Positions 9,075 through 18,949 of a DNA stretch of 22,504 nt are shown in pieces. The DNA comes from Aquabacterium sp. GTDB taxonomy: Bacteria > Pseudomonadota > Gammaproteobacteria > Burkholderiales > Burkholderiaceae_C. Position numbers and translations under genes: made by a program. The stretch's first letter is position 1. Each line of letters starts with the position of its first letter. The notes under the pieces were generated by a model, which had not been told where the DNA came from, ran no database searches, and worked only from the letters and a program-made list of their open reading frames with translations. The stretch covers positions 1-22,504 of the forward strand of contig JAGNPA010000003.1 in NCBI GenBank assembly GCA_017989885.1. Reading direction: 5' to 3'.

Positions 9075-10424
9075 TCAGCGCACGTCGCGATCGCGACTGC
9101 GCAAGCCATCACGCGAGCGGGCATCTGCAGATGCCGCAGCAGGGTTGGAGGTGGCAACGGGTTCGGAGGCGACTGCAGCCGGAGCCGGCGCACCACCATT
9201 GGCGCCCGACATCTGCATGATCTTGTCCAGCGGCAGATACAGCAAGTTGGAGCCCTGGCGGCTGTCCACCATCACCTTGGTGACGTTGCTGTAGACCTGC
9301 GCCATGGTGTCGGTGTAGAGACGATCACGCGTCACGCCCGGGGCTTTCTTGTACTCGTTCAACACGGACTTGAAGCGCTCGGCATCACCCTCAGCCTGCG
9401 CGACAACGCGGGCGGCATAACCGGCAGCCTCTTCACGCAGACGCGCCGCGGTACCCTGTGCCTTGGGAATGACGTCGTTGGCGTAGGCCTGGCCTTCGTT
9501 CTTCAAACGTTCGCGGTCAGCACCGGCCTTGAAGGCATCGTCAAACGCCGCCTGCACCTGCTCGGGGGCCTGAACGCTCTGCACGTTGACGTTGACCACC
9601 GTCACACCGGCCTTGAGCTTGTTGAGCTGGGCCTGGATGGACTTGACCAGTTCGGTCGCGATGGCATCGCGCTGCTCGTAAAGCACCGAGTCCATGGTGC
9701 TGTTGCCGACGATTTCCCGCACGGCCGACTCTGCGGCCTGCTGCACGGCTTCGTCAGAGCTGCGGTTTTCGAACAGGTAGTCACGGGCATCGGCCAGACG
9801 GTATTGCACCGTGAAGCGGATGTCGACGATGTTCTCGTCACGCGTGAGCATGGACGAATCACGCAAAGCCGTGGCCTGCAACACCGTGCTGCTGCCCACA
9901 TCAATGGAGCGCAGTTGCGTGAGGTTGACGATTTCGTGCGACTGGAAGGGATAAGGGGCGCGCCACTGGAAACCGGCATCCACCTTGTGGCTGAAACGCC
10001 CAAAGGACATCACGACGGCCTGTTGACCTTCCTGCACGATGAAAAAGCCGCTACCGGCCCATACCAAGGCGATCAGACCGGCGATGAGGCCGGCACCAAT
10101 GCTGGCGCCTTTGGGGTCGGGCGTGAAACCACCACCGCCCTTGCCCCCGTTGCCTTCACCCTTGTTGCCGGTGAACACACCGCTGAGCTTGCGGTTGAAG
10201 TCGCGCCAGAGCTCATCCAGATCGGGAGGGCCATCCTGGCGGCCGTTGTAACTGGCCTGGCCACCGGCCACGCCCGGGATGGCCTGCTTGACAGCGTTGG
10301 CCGTCAACCAGGTGACACGGCGTCCGGCCCCCGCGAGCAGACTGGCTGCCAGGGACACGGCATTCATCACCCAGTGACGGTGTGGTGCGGGGCCTCGGCC
10401 CTCATCCAGAGATGGCATGTTCAT
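9075..10424 (-). CDS. hflK: HflK, SPFH/band-7 membrane protein (FtsH modulator)
   Basis: Partner of HflC in the inner-membrane HflKC complex. After a variable N-terminus comes the conserved DGPPDLDELWRDFNRKL (64-80), a Gly-rich linker (88-100), a membrane segment (about 108-130) and the band-7 domain starting VQEGQQAVVMSFG. The C-terminus is Ala/Pro-rich and ends in an Arg/Asp-rich tail. The start codon overlaps the hflX stop as ATGA, indicating translational coupling; a second ATG follows two codons later. The first 60 residues, with a mildly hydrophobic stretch around 18-33, differ from what I know of the family and could reflect a start at Met20. Confidence 0.95.
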   Translation of the reverse strand: MNMPSLDEGRGPAPHRHWVMNAVSLAASLLAGAGRRVTWLTANAVKQAIPGVAGGQASYNGRQDGPPDLDELWRDFNRKLSGVFTGNKGEGNGGKGGGGFTPDPKGASIGAGLIAGLIALVWAGSGFFIVQEGQQAVVMSFGRFSHKVDAGFQWRAPYPFQSHEIVNLTQLRSIDVGSSTVLQATALRDSSMLTRDENIVDIRFTVQYRLADARDYLFENRSSDEAVQQAAESAVREIVGNSTMDSVLYEQRDAIATELVKSIQAQLNKLKAGVTVVNVNVQSVQAPEQVQAAFDDAFKAGADRERLKNEGQAYANDVIPKAQGTAARLREEAAGYAARVVAQAEGDAERFKSVLNEYKKAPGVTRDRLYTDTMAQVYSNVTKVMVDSRQGSNLLYLPLDKIMQMSGANGGAPAPAAVASEPVATSNPAAASADARSRDGLRSRDRDVR

Positions 10425-11671
10425 GATCGGTCAGTAGGAATTTCTGGAGGTGCCGCATCGGGCACCGGCTCATGGGATGCATTGTGCATGTCGAAACGCG
10501 GATCTCGCTGAGGCGGGGCATCAAGCCCCCCTTGCAGACCATGCAATGCGGCGTCGGCCAACACCTCGCGCAGCACGCCCAGCCCCTCGCCCTTGAGCGC
10601 GCTGACAAATACCCGATGGCACCGTCGCCCTGAGGGCAGCTCGTACACATCGCGCTGGTGCAGCGGACGCTGGTGCTCAGGCAGGCAATCGCATTTGTTG
10701 AAGACCAGCACCTGGGGCAACTGGCCGGCGTCGATGCTGTCGAGCACGCGCAGCACCTCGTCGATCTGCTCCAGCACGACCGGGCTGGCCGCGTCCACCA
10801 CATGCAGCAGAACATCGGCCTCGGCCGCTTCCTGCAAGGTGGCCTTGAACGATTCGACCAGGGTGTGCGGCAGATCGCGGATGAAGCCGACCGTGTCGGA
10901 CAGCGTCACACTGCGCTGCGCCTGGGCCAGGAACATCTGGCGCGTGGTGGTGTCGAGTGTGGCGAACAGCTGATCGGCCGCATAGGTGCCGGCCTTGGTC
11001 AACGCATTGAACAGCGTCGACTTGCCGGCGTTGGTGTAACCCACCAGCGAGATGCGAAAGGTGTCGGTGCGCTCGCGCGAGCGCCGCTGGGTGTTGCGCT
11101 GACGCTTGACCTTGGCCAGTTGCAGCTTGAGCGACTTGATCTTCTGGTCGATCATGCGGCGGTCCAGCTCGATCTGCGTTTCGCCCGGGCCACCGCGGTG
11201 ACCGACGCCACCACGCTGTCGCTCCAGGTGGGACCAGCGACGCACCAGACGCGTCGACAGGTACTGCAGCCGGGCCAGCTCGACTTGCAACTTGCCTTCG
11301 TGGCTGCGCGCACGCGCGCCGAAGATCTCGAGGATCAGGCCGGTACGGTCCAGCACCTCGACGCCCAGGTGCCGCTCCAGATTGCGCTGCTGCGCGGGCG
11401 ACAAGGCCTGGTCAAAGAGCACGCCATGGGCCTGGTAAAGCTGGACGAGTTCTTTGATCTCGTCGGCTTTGCCTGAGCCGACAAACAAGGCAGCATCGGG
11501 TGCACGGCGCTTGGCCGTGACCTTGGCAACAGGTTGATCACCAGCCGATTCGGCCAGCAAGGCCAGCTCGTCCAGGGTGGGATCAAAGGAGGAACCGGGG
11601 CCGAAATCGACCCCCACCAGCACAACCCGTGGGTCATTGGACGGGTTCGGCGCAGACGAAGAAGATGTCAA
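10421..11671 (-). CDS. hflX: GTPase HflX, ribosome-associated
   Basis: HflX is a GTPase that binds the 50S subunit and splits stalled or heat-damaged ribosomes. Residues 1-200 hold the HflX-specific N-terminal domain, including the GHRGGPGETQIELDRR signature (157-172) and a coiled helix pair. The G domain starts at the P-loop GYTNAGKST (211-219), with SDTVGFIRDLP and NKCD further on. The start is a TTG at 11671-11669: a stop codon lies in frame six codons upstream, with no ATG or GTG between, and the TTG product begins just before the conserved RVVLVGVDF. The 416-residue length is typical. It follows hfq by 56 bp and overlaps hflK by 4 bp. Confidence 0.95.
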   Translation of the reverse strand: MTSSSSAPNPSNDPRVVLVGVDFGPGSSFDPTLDELALLAESAGDQPVAKVTAKRRAPDAALFVGSGKADEIKELVQLYQAHGVLFDQALSPAQQRNLERHLGVEVLDRTGLILEIFGARARSHEGKLQVELARLQYLSTRLVRRWSHLERQRGGVGHRGGPGETQIELDRRMIDQKIKSLKLQLAKVKRQRNTQRRSRERTDTFRISLVGYTNAGKSTLFNALTKAGTYAADQLFATLDTTTRQMFLAQAQRSVTLSDTVGFIRDLPHTLVESFKATLQEAAEADVLLHVVDAASPVVLEQIDEVLRVLDSIDAGQLPQVLVFNKCDCLPEHQRPLHQRDVYELPSGRRCHRVFVSALKGEGLGVLREVLADAALHGLQGGLDAPPQRDPRFDMHNASHEPVPDAAPPEIPTDRS

Positions 11672-11727
11672 GGCGTCAGGACTGGGCTAGGCAGGTTGGA
11701 GGGGTCCGGGAACCGTGGCAAGACGGA

Positions 11728-11967
11728 TCAGGCCTCAGGCGTGTCGCCGGCGTGGAAGTTCACGGCGCGACCAGGCACGACCGTCGAGATGGCGTGCTTG
11801 TAGACCATCTGCGTGACGGTGTTGCGCAGCAAGACCACGTACTGATCGAAAGACTCGATGTGACCTTGCAGCTTGATGCCGTTGACCAGATAGATGGAGA
11901 CTGGCACGTGTTCACGACGCAGCAGGTTCAGGAAAGGGTCTTGCAGGAGTTGGCCTTTGTTGCTCAC
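11728..11967 (-). CDS. hfq: RNA chaperone Hfq
   Basis: Hfq is the hexameric Sm-like chaperone that pairs small RNAs with mRNAs. The 79-residue product has the proximal-face residues QDPFLN near the start, Sm1 with [22 protein letters not shown] and Sm2 with [12 protein letters not shown], including the His of KHAIS. The start is GTG at 11967-11965, read as Met-Ser-Asn-Lys-Gly-Gln. GGA lies 7 nt upstream. The frame stays open to an ATG further upstream at 12012, but that extension is unlike any Hfq N-terminus. The C-terminal tail is short, as is usual outside enterobacteria. Confidence 0.97.
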   Translation of the reverse strand: MSNKGQLLQDPFLNLLRREHVPVSIYLVNGIKLQGHIESFDQYVVLLRNTVTQMVYKHAISTVVPGRAVNFHAGDTPEA

Positions 11968-12070
11968 GATATGTTCCGTGTTGAAAGATGGTTGGAGATC
12001 AGACCTTAACACAGTCCCCCCGATCCCTTGGGTTGACGCGGTGTCTGGTCTGAGACAGTGGTGTTGCGCC

Positions 12071-13408
12071 TCACTCCCCGATGAAGGGGTTCGAGGATGA
12101 TTTCATTTCGATGCGCAAAGGGGTGCCCGTGAGCTTGAAGTGCTCGCGGAAACGCCCTTCGAGGAAGCGCTTGTAGGCGTCGGTGACGTGCTCCAGCGAA
12201 TTGCCGTGGACCACGATGACCGGCGGGTTCTGCCCGCCCTGGTGGGCGTAGCGCAACTTGGGTCGGAAGGCGCCGGCCTTCTTGGGTTGCTGGAACTGCA
12301 CGGCTTCCTGCAGCAGGCGCGTGAGCACCGGCGTCGGCATCTTGCAGGCGGCGGAGCGCCAGGCCGCAGCAATGGACTTCCACAGCGGGCCCAGGCCCTG
12401 CCGCTTGATGGCCGAGATGTGCAGCACTGGTGCGAACTTGAGGAAGGACAGGCGGTGCTCGATGGAGCGCATCAGCAGTTCGCGCTGATAGCTGTCGACC
12501 GCATCCCATTTGTTGACGGCGATGACGACGGCACGGCCCGCTTCAAGCACGAAGCCGGCAATGTGGGCGTCCTGCTCGGTGACGCCCTGGGTGGCGTCAA
12601 TCAGCAGCAGCACCACGTTGGCATCGGAGATGGCCTGCAGGGTCTTGACCACGGAGAACTTCTCGATGGCCTCAAAGACCTTGCCTTTGCGGCGCAAACC
12701 GGCGGTGTCGATGAGCTCGAACTTCTGACCTTCGCGCTCGAACGGCACGCTGATGGCGTCGCGCGTGGTGCCGGGCATATCGAAGGCCACCAGACGCTCT
12801 TCGCCCAGCCAGGTGTTGATCAGGGTGGACTTGCCCACATTGGGGCGACCGGCGACGGCCAGGCGGATGGGACGCTCCGGATCGTCCAGCGCCTCTTCGT
12901 CTTCGTCCTCCTCTTCGATGAACTCGGCGAGGGCCTCGTCCAGCAGGGAGCGGATCCCTTGACCGTGTGCCGAGGAGACCGGGATGGGCTCACCCATGCC
13001 CAGCTCATAGAACTCGGCCAGTTGCACGCCCTCTTTCATCCCTTCGGACTTGTTGGCAGCCAGCAGCACCTTCTTGTTGGTGGTGCGCAGATAGCGGGCA
13101 ATGTCGTGGTCCTGAGCGGACAGGCCATTGCGGGCATCCACCACGAAGATGACGACATCGGCCTCGGCCACGGCCTGGCGGGTCTGCTTGGCCATTTCCT
13201 TGACGATGCCCGACACGCAGTCAGGCTCGAAGCCGCCGGTGTCGACGACGATGTACTCGTGCGAGCCCATGCGGCCCTCACCATAGTGACGGTCGCGGGT
13301 CAGGCCAGCAAAGTCGGCCACGATGGCATCGCGGCTCTTGGTCAGGCGATTGAACAACGTCGACTTGCCGACGTTGGGTCGTCCGACCAGCGCAATGACA
13401 GGTTTCAT
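12071..13408 (-). CDS. der: GTPase Der (EngA), ribosome assembly
   Basis: Der is an essential double GTPase needed for 50S subunit maturation. The first G domain has the P-loop GRPNVGKST at 9-17 and DTGG at 56-59. The second has an identical P-loop at 187-195, DTAG and NKWD. An acidic linker rich in Glu and Asp (164-177) joins them, and a KH-like C-terminal domain ends the protein. At 445 residues it matches the family (E. coli 490, with a longer linker). It follows bamB after 22 bp, as in E. coli, and precedes hfq by 103 bp. Confidence 0.98.
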   Translation of the reverse strand: MKPVIALVGRPNVGKSTLFNRLTKSRDAIVADFAGLTRDRHYGEGRMGSHEYIVVDTGGFEPDCVSGIVKEMAKQTRQAVAEADVVIFVVDARNGLSAQDHDIARYLRTTNKKVLLAANKSEGMKEGVQLAEFYELGMGEPIPVSSAHGQGIRSLLDEALAEFIEEEDEDEEALDDPERPIRLAVAGRPNVGKSTLINTWLGEERLVAFDMPGTTRDAISVPFEREGQKFELIDTAGLRRKGKVFEAIEKFSVVKTLQAISDANVVLLLIDATQGVTEQDAHIAGFVLEAGRAVVIAVNKWDAVDSYQRELLMRSIEHRLSFLKFAPVLHISAIKRQGLGPLWKSIAAAWRSAACKMPTPVLTRLLQEAVQFQQPKKAGAFRPKLRYAHQGGQNPPVIVVHGNSLEHVTDAYKRFLEGRFREHFKLTGTPLRIEMKSSSNPFIGE

Positions 13409-13430
13409 GAATTCTCAGTCAGCAAAAAAA

Positions 13431-14588
13431 TCAATTGGCACGCAAGGCGTACAGGGTGCCCTTGCGTGTGGTCACGTACAAGAGCTGATTGGCCACCAGG
13501 GGGGCGGCTGCGGCCGCGCTGTCGAGCTCGATGCGGGCCAGCGTGCGGCCATCGGTGGACGACAGCAGGTGAAGGTAGCCCTCGGCATCGACCACCGCCA
13601 CGCGCTCACCGATGATGGCGGGCGCACTCAGGCCACGGTGTGTGAAACGATCGGCACGCCACAGGACATCGCCATTCTCGGTTTTCCAGGCGGTCAGTCG
13701 GTCAGCGCCATCAGCCCCCACCACCAGACGCTCGTTGGCAGCCACCGCCTGAGCACCTGCTTGAGGGCGCGACCAGCGCAGGCTGCCACGGTTCAATTCC
13801 AGACACGCCACCGACAACTGGAATGCACGCACGCAGACTTCGTCATCGGCGCGGGCCATCGGGCCGACCAGATCGGCCAGGCGCTCGACTTCGTTGGTGC
13901 CACGTGGGGTGCCCACGTTGACATCGAAGCGGACGGTGCCCTTGAGCGGGTCGAGCCCGACGAGGCGTGAGCCCTGCCCCACCAGCAAGGTGTCGCGGAA
14001 GGCGCCCAGGGCACCCGAGGTGGCCAGGGCCAGGGGCTCGCCGCCCGGGCGTTGATACTGCCACAGCCAGCGGCCATCGAGGGCATCGTAGCCACGCACG
14101 CTGCGGTCGACGGCCTGCACAAAGACGCGCTCGCCTGCCACCAGGGGGGCGGTGATGACACGGCCGGGCAGGCGCTCGGTCCAGACCCACTTGCCCTGAT
14201 CGAACACCTGCAGTTCGTTGTCGGTGGTCACGACAGCGGCGTGGCGGCCATCGCTGCCCACCGCTGCAGACAAATCGCCCTTGGCCTGAGCGCGCCAGCG
14301 CAACGCGCCCGTGGCGCCGTCAAACGCAGCAATTTCGCCATCGGTGCTGGCGGTGGTGACGACGCCTTGGCTGCTGGCCAGGGTCAACGCCCCACTGACC
14401 GAGTCCAAGCGCTGCGACCACACCGTGGTGAGGCTGGCTTCGGGCTTGAGAGATTCCAGCGGTGCCGGCGAAGGCTTGCTGGAGCCACAAGCGGCCAAGG
14501 TGGCCAGGGCCAGGGCGCTCAGCGCTCCGCCAAGCAGGCGCGTGGCACGCTGAGACAAGGCCACCGGGATGAAACGCGTAAATGTCAT
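13431..14588 (-). CDS. bamB: Outer membrane assembly lipoprotein BamB
   Basis: BamB is the beta-propeller lipoprotein of the BAM complex, which inserts beta-barrel proteins in the outer membrane. A lipoprotein signal peptide ends in LAAC with the lipidated Cys at 34. The rest shows repeated PQQ-like blades, such as GALRWRAQAKGDLSAAVGSD, DALDGRWLWQYQRPGGEPL and ENGDVLWRADRFTHRGLSAP. The 385-residue length matches E. coli BamB (392). It sits between the yfgM-like gene (22 bp gap) and der (22 bp gap), the conserved order. Confidence 0.96.
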   Translation of the reverse strand: MTFTRFIPVALSQRATRLLGGALSALALATLAACGSSKPSPAPLESLKPEASLTTVWSQRLDSVSGALTLASSQGVVTTASTDGEIAAFDGATGALRWRAQAKGDLSAAVGSDGRHAAVVTTDNELQVFDQGKWVWTERLPGRVITAPLVAGERVFVQAVDRSVRGYDALDGRWLWQYQRPGGEPLALATSGALGAFRDTLLVGQGSRLVGLDPLKGTVRFDVNVGTPRGTNEVERLADLVGPMARADDEVCVRAFQLSVACLELNRGSLRWSRPQAGAQAVAANERLVVGADGADRLTAWKTENGDVLWRADRFTHRGLSAPAIIGERVAVVDAEGYLHLLSSTDGRTLARIELDSAAAAAPLVANQLLYVTTRKGTLYALRAN

Positions 14589-14610
14589 GAGGTCACTCTC
14601 GGGTGAGGAG

Positions 14611-15297
14611 TCACGGAGCAGAGGAGGCTGCGGCCGAGGACGTCTGTGCGGCAGCAGGCACCGGAGCCTGGCCCAAGGCCGTCAGTTTGCCTTCGATGAA
14701 GCGACGGTACTCGACTTCCGGGGGCATGGTGTCCCAGGCGGCGCGGTAAGCCTTGACGGCCTCGTCCTTCTTGCCTTGAGCGGACAGGATGTCACCCCGA
14801 CGGTCATCGGCCAGAGGCGCGAACTCAGCCGGCACCGCCACCGAGAGGGTCTGCAGGGCTTCGTCATAGGCCTTGGCGTCCATCTGGACACCCGACAGTC
14901 TCAGGCGGGCAATCGCCACCAGATCAGGGTTCTTGCCTTCATCCACAGCCCATTGCAGAGCGGCTTTGGCCTCGTCGGTCTTTTGCTGATCTAGCGCCAC
15001 CTTGGCGGCCAGCAAAGCACCTTGAGCGGCAAAGGTGGTGCCGGCATAGTCCTTTTTGAGGTCAGCGAAGGCCTGGGCAGCCTTGTCGGCGTTGCCGCCG
15101 GTCACGGCGCGGTCCATCTCTTCGTACAGGCCGGCAGCGGCCTGGCCGCGCTTTTGCTGCCAGTACTGGTAACCGGTCCAGGCGGCGTAGGCACCCAGCA
15201 CCAGCACCAGCACCCAGGTGATCAGGTTGCCGTACTGCTTCCAGAAGTGCTTGAACTGCTCCAGCTGTTCTTGCTGTTCGTTGTCGTAGGTCGCCAT
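14611..15297 (-). CDS. YfgM-like TPR protein, ancillary SecYEG translocon subunit
   Basis: A 228-residue inner-membrane protein with a short cytoplasmic start rich in Gln/Glu (residues 1-22), one membrane segment (about 24-46) and a periplasmic TPR-like region (about 50-205). A low-complexity Ala/Ser tail ends it. This is the layout of YfgM, which binds SecYEG and helps hand over exported proteins to periplasmic chaperones. Its place between hisS and bamB is the same as in E. coli, which supports the assignment more than sequence detail does. Confidence 0.88.
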   Translation of the reverse strand: MATYDNEQQEQLEQFKHFWKQYGNLITWVLVLVLGAYAAWTGYQYWQQKRGQAAAGLYEEMDRAVTGGNADKAAQAFADLKKDYAGTTFAAQGALLAAKVALDQQKTDEAKAALQWAVDEGKNPDLVAIARLRLSGVQMDAKAYDEALQTLSVAVPAEFAPLADDRRGDILSAQGKKDEAVKAYRAAWDTMPPEVEYRRFIEGKLTALGQAPVPAAAQTSSAAASSAP

Positions 15298-15344
15298 GTT
15301 TGCCGAAGTGAGGGGTTGTAGGTGTAAGCCGTCGATTATGACGG

Positions 15345-16649
15345 TCAGGAGGCCATCGCCGGCGTCAGGAGCGTGCGCGCCCAGTCCGCCGCATCGGCCA
15401 GCTTGAGGGAGGTCTGCTCGCCACCGTCACGCAAAGGCTTGACGGCCACCAGACCTTGGGCCACTTCGTCCGGACCAAAGACCAGGGCAAAGCGCGCGCC
15501 GCTGGCATCGGCTTTCTTGAACTGTGACTTGGGACTGGCAGGGCCATCCTTGCCGGCGGGATGCAGTTGCACGCAGACGCCTTGCGCACGCAAGGCTTCG
15601 AGCGTGGCCAGCACGACGGGCATGGGGGTGCCAGCGAAAACCATGGCGAAGGCGTCGGGGGCGGTCGAGGGGGCCTCGACACCGATCTCCTGCAGGAGCA
15701 GGAGCAGGCGCTCCATGCCCAAGCCCCAGCCGACGGCCGGCGCGGGCTTGCCGCCCAATTGTTCGACCAGGCCATCGTAGCGACCACCGCCGCACACCGT
15801 GCCCTGGGCGCCGAGCTTGTCGGTCACCCACTCGAACACGGTGAGGTTGTAGTAGTCCATGCCACGCACCAGACGGGTGTTGACCTGGTAGGGCACGCCA
15901 GCCGCCTCCAGGGCGAACTTCACGGCACCGAAATGGGCCAGCGATTCGTCGCCCAGGAAGTCGATCAACTTGGGCGCGGCTTCCACCAGGGCCTGCATGG
16001 CCGGGTTCTTGGTGTCCAAAATGCGCAGCGGGTTGCTGTGCAAGCGGCGACGCGCCTCTTCGTCCAGCTGGTCTGCGTTGGCTTCGAGGTAAGTGATCAA
16101 GGCCGCACGGTGGGCCTTGCGCTCATCGGGCTGGCCCAGGCTGTTGATCTGCAGGCTCACGTCCTGACCGATGGTCAGGCCCAGGTCGCGCCACAGGGCG
16201 GCGGTCATCAGGATGAGCTCGGCGTCCACGTCCGGACCGGCGAAACCCAGCACCTCGGCACCCACCTGATGGAACTGGCGATAGCGTCCTTTTTGCGGGC
16301 GCTCGTGGCGGAACATGGGGCCGATGTAGTACAGGCGCTTGCCGCCTTCGTACAGAAAATTGTGCTCGTTGATGGCGCGCACCGAGCCGGCGGTGCCTTC
16401 GGGGCGCAGGGTCAGCTTGTCGCCATTGAGGCTGTCTTCAAAGGAGTACATCTCCTTTTCGACGATGTCGGTGACTTCGCCCAGGCCACGCACGAACAAG
16501 GCGGTGGGCTCGACGATGGGCGTGCGCATGTTCAGATAGCCGTAGCGGCGCATCAGTTGTCGCACCTTGTCTTCGAGCCATTCCCAGCGCGCCGATTCCG
16601 GCGGCAGGATGTCGTTCATGCCTTTGATGGCGGTCAGCTTTTCTGCCAT
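15345..16649 (-). CDS. hisS: Histidyl-tRNA synthetase
   Basis: Class II synthetase that charges tRNA-His. Motif 1 region is near [17 protein letters not shown], motif 2 is [16 protein letters not shown], the histidine-binding signature is [12 protein letters not shown] and motif 3 is [15 protein letters not shown]-terminal anticodon-binding domain covers roughly residues 335-430. The 434-residue length is close to E. coli HisRS (424). It starts at 16649, 33 bp after ispG, with a weak ribosome binding site. Its paralogue hisZ lies about 8 kb further on in the same run. Confidence 0.98.
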   Translation of the reverse strand: MAEKLTAIKGMNDILPPESARWEWLEDKVRQLMRRYGYLNMRTPIVEPTALFVRGLGEVTDIVEKEMYSFEDSLNGDKLTLRPEGTAGSVRAINEHNFLYEGGKRLYYIGPMFRHERPQKGRYRQFHQVGAEVLGFAGPDVDAELILMTAALWRDLGLTIGQDVSLQINSLGQPDERKAHRAALITYLEANADQLDEEARRRLHSNPLRILDTKNPAMQALVEAAPKLIDFLGDESLAHFGAVKFALEAAGVPYQVNTRLVRGMDYYNLTVFEWVTDKLGAQGTVCGGGRYDGLVEQLGGKPAPAVGWGLGMERLLLLLQEIGVEAPSTAPDAFAMVFAGTPMPVVLATLEALRAQGVCVQLHPAGKDGPASPKSQFKKADASGARFALVFGPDEVAQGLVAVKPLRDGGEQTSLKLADAADWARTLLTPAMAS

Positions 16650-16682
16650 GAGAGCGTCAGTTTCTTGTTTTCTTGAAAGGGA

Positions 16683-17954
16683 TCAGGCCTGTGCGGCCCC
16701 GCCAAAACGGCGATCAATGTAGGTCTGGACGAGTTGCTGGAACTCTTCGGCGATGCGCTCGCCACGCAGGGTGAGGGCTTTTTCGCCGTCAATGAACACC
16801 GGGGCTGCGGGAGCTTCGCCGGTGCCGGGCAGGCTGATGCCGATGTCGGCATGCTTGCTCTCGCCCGGGCCGTTGACGATGCAGCCCATGACCGCCACCT
16901 TGAGGTTCTCGACGCCGGGGTACTGGCTGCGCCAGACCGGCATCTGCGCGCGCAGGAAGTCGTCGATCTGCTTGGCCAGTTCCTGGAAGGTGGTGCTGGT
17001 GGTGCGGCCGCAGCCGGGGCAGGCGGTGACGCTGGGCACAAAGGTGCGCAGCCCCAAGGCCTGCAAAATTTCAAGTGCGACCACGACCTCTTGGGTGCGG
17101 GCCTCGCCGGGTTGCGGCGTGAGCGACACGCGGATCGTGTCGCCAATGCCCTCTTGTAACAGGATGGACAAGGCGGTGGCCGAGGCCACGGTGCCCTTGG
17201 TGCCCATGCCGGCTTCGGTCAAGCCGAGGTGCAGGGGGTAGTCGCAACGGGCGGCCAGGCCACGGTAAACGCTGATGAGGTCCTGCACGCCACTGACCTT
17301 GCAGGACAGGATGATCTGCTCGGGCTTCATGCCCAGCTCCTGCGCGGCCTGGGCCGACTGCAGGGCCGAGCTGATCAGCGCCTGGTACATGACCTGCTGG
17401 GCGTCCCACGGTTGGGCGCTGCGGGCGTTCTCGTCCATCATCGCGGCGAGCAGTTCCTGATCGAGGCTGCCCCAGTTGACGCCGATGCGCACGGGCTTGT
17501 CGTGGCGCAAGGCCACTTCGATCATCTGGGCAAACTGCTTGTCGCCCTTCTCGCCCTTGCCCACGTTGCCGGGGTTGATGCGGTACTTGGACAAGGCCTC
17601 GGCACAGGCCGGCACCTCGGTGAGCAGGCGGTGGCCGTTGTAGTGGAAGTCGCCCACCAGAGGCACGTCGATGCCCATGCGGTCGAGTTGGTCGCGGATG
17701 TGCGGCACGGCGGCCGCCGCTTCCGGTGTGTTGACCGTGATGCGGACCATTTCGGAGCCAGCCACCGCCAATTCCTTGACCTGGATGGCGGTGCCGATGA
17801 CATCGACCGTGTCGGTGTTGGTCATGGACTGCACGCGCACGGGGGCATCGCCCCCGATCGTGACCACGCGGGAGCCCCACACCACCCTCGCCTGCCGAGA
17901 ACGCCGGGCAGCGGGGCGGGAGACATCGATGAGGGAGAAGTTTTCCAGGGTCAT
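16683..17954 (-). CDS. ispG: 4-hydroxy-3-methylbut-2-enyl diphosphate synthase IspG
   Basis: Iron-sulfur enzyme of the MEP isoprenoid pathway that converts MEcPP to HMBPP. A TIM barrel covers about 25-290 and the reductase-like domain follows. The three [4Fe-4S] ligands are Cys312 and Cys315 (CPGCG) and Cys358 (MGC), with the fourth ligand Glu365 in NGPGESK. The 423-residue length is in the range of proteobacterial IspG (E. coli 372). The start ATG overlaps the rodZ-like stop as ATGA, so the two are translationally coupled. Confidence 0.98.
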   Translation of the reverse strand: MTLENFSLIDVSRPAARRSRQARVVWGSRVVTIGGDAPVRVQSMTNTDTVDVIGTAIQVKELAVAGSEMVRITVNTPEAAAAVPHIRDQLDRMGIDVPLVGDFHYNGHRLLTEVPACAEALSKYRINPGNVGKGEKGDKQFAQMIEVALRHDKPVRIGVNWGSLDQELLAAMMDENARSAQPWDAQQVMYQALISSALQSAQAAQELGMKPEQIILSCKVSGVQDLISVYRGLAARCDYPLHLGLTEAGMGTKGTVASATALSILLQEGIGDTIRVSLTPQPGEARTQEVVVALEILQALGLRTFVPSVTACPGCGRTTSTTFQELAKQIDDFLRAQMPVWRSQYPGVENLKVAVMGCIVNGPGESKHADIGISLPGTGEAPAAPVFIDGEKALTLRGERIAEEFQQLVQTYIDRRFGGAAQA

Positions 17955-18949
17955 TTCAACTCGACACGTGCGGTATTGTTGCGTGTGACGTCGGTCAGGG
18001 GCACCGGCTGGCCCTTGAAGCTGACCTGCACAGCGCTGGCATTGCCAATGCGCAAACGGAACGGTGCCAGGCCCTGCAGTTCCACGGCTTCGCCGGCGCG
18101 GGCAATCCGTGAGAACAATTTCGAGCCCGAGGCGTCCACCACTTCAATCCAGGAATTGTCGGTCAACACCATGCGCACGGGTGCGACGCCAACGGTGGGT
18201 GCCGCCATGGCCACGGCCGAAGGTGCGGGCGATGGCAGAACAGGGGCCGGCTGAGTGACGGCGGGCGTCAGCACCTCGCTGGCAACGACGCTGGCCGGGG
18301 CCACGGCACTGGCGGGCGCCATCGACGTCGACTCGGCCAAACCGACCGCGCTGGCCGACTCTGGCAGCGCCACCGGCACTGCCGGGTCGGCCGCAACCTG
18401 AATGGACGAAGGTGCCAACGCCGTATCCTCGTCGAGGGACGGCATGGGGGCCTCGGCATGGGAGTCGGCGTCACCCATCCAGGAGGGCCACGCCAACCTG
18501 TCGGGCAAGGCATAGATGATGGCCGCAGCCACCAGCAAACCCAGCGGCACCAACCATTGCGGCGCCAGCAAGACCTTCAGATTGAGCCGATGCCCACGGT
18601 CAAACAAGGCCGGCACACTGCCATGGTCGCGGAAGGGGGCGTTGATCGGGGACTTGCCTTGATTGAGTGAGTGCAGACGCGCCGCCGGCAGGCCGGACAG
18701 GATCTCGGTGGCGTCGATGCGCAAGGTGCGGCACACGGTCATGGCGAGCGCCCGTGTGAAGTTACTGTCACCCAGGCTGTCATAACGCCCCTGCTCCAGC
18801 GCCTCCAGCTTGAGCGGTGACACCTTGATCTGGGTCGCGAGGTGATCCAGGGTGAGGCCCTGCGCCTCGCGCGCCCGACGCAGCAACTCACCGGCATGGC
18901 GAGCACCCGCATCTGGCATCACAAGGTTGAGGGGAGCACTGTCAGTCAT
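17951..18949 (-). CDS. rodZ: RodZ-like membrane protein (HTH plus DUF4115)
   Basis: RodZ links the MreB cytoskeleton to the cell wall machinery. The 332-residue product has a cytoplasmic helix-turn-helix domain (about 18-88), one membrane segment (about 128-149), a long Ala/Pro/Ser-rich periplasmic linker (about 165-255) and a C-terminal beta-rich domain with [12 protein letters not shown] and an ending like RodZ. I chose the ATG at 18949, with GGGA upstream and an 8-bp overlap with pilF (ATGACTGA). The frame stays open further up inside pilF, but that extension is not family-like. Gene order rlmN-pilF-rodZ-ispG-hisS supports the call. Shape control in this species is inferred. Confidence 0.9.
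   Translation of the reverse strand: MTDSAPLNLVMPDAGARHAGELLRRAREAQGLTLDHLATQIKVSPLKLEALEQGRYDSLGDSNFTRALAMTVCRTLRIDATEILSGLPAARLHSLNQGKSPINAPFRDHGSVPALFDRGHRLNLKVLLAPQWLVPLGLLVAAAIIYALPDRLAWPSWMGDADSHAEAPMPSLDEDTALAPSSIQVAADPAVPVALPESASAVGLAESTSMAPASAVAPASVVASEVLTPAVTQPAPVLPSPAPSAVAMAAPTVGVAPVRMVLTDNSWIEVVDASGSKLFSRIARAGEAVELQGLAPFRLRIGNASAVQVSFKGQPVPLTDVTRNNTARVELK

Noticed and set aside
12140..13615. A 491-codon plus-strand open frame opposite der
   Set aside because: Der is unambiguous on the minus strand with both P-loops; the antisense frame is a codon-bias artefact. The same applies to the long plus-strand frames at 649-1710, 1889-3088, 8122-9294, 9069-10511, 15561-16676 and 19495-20748.
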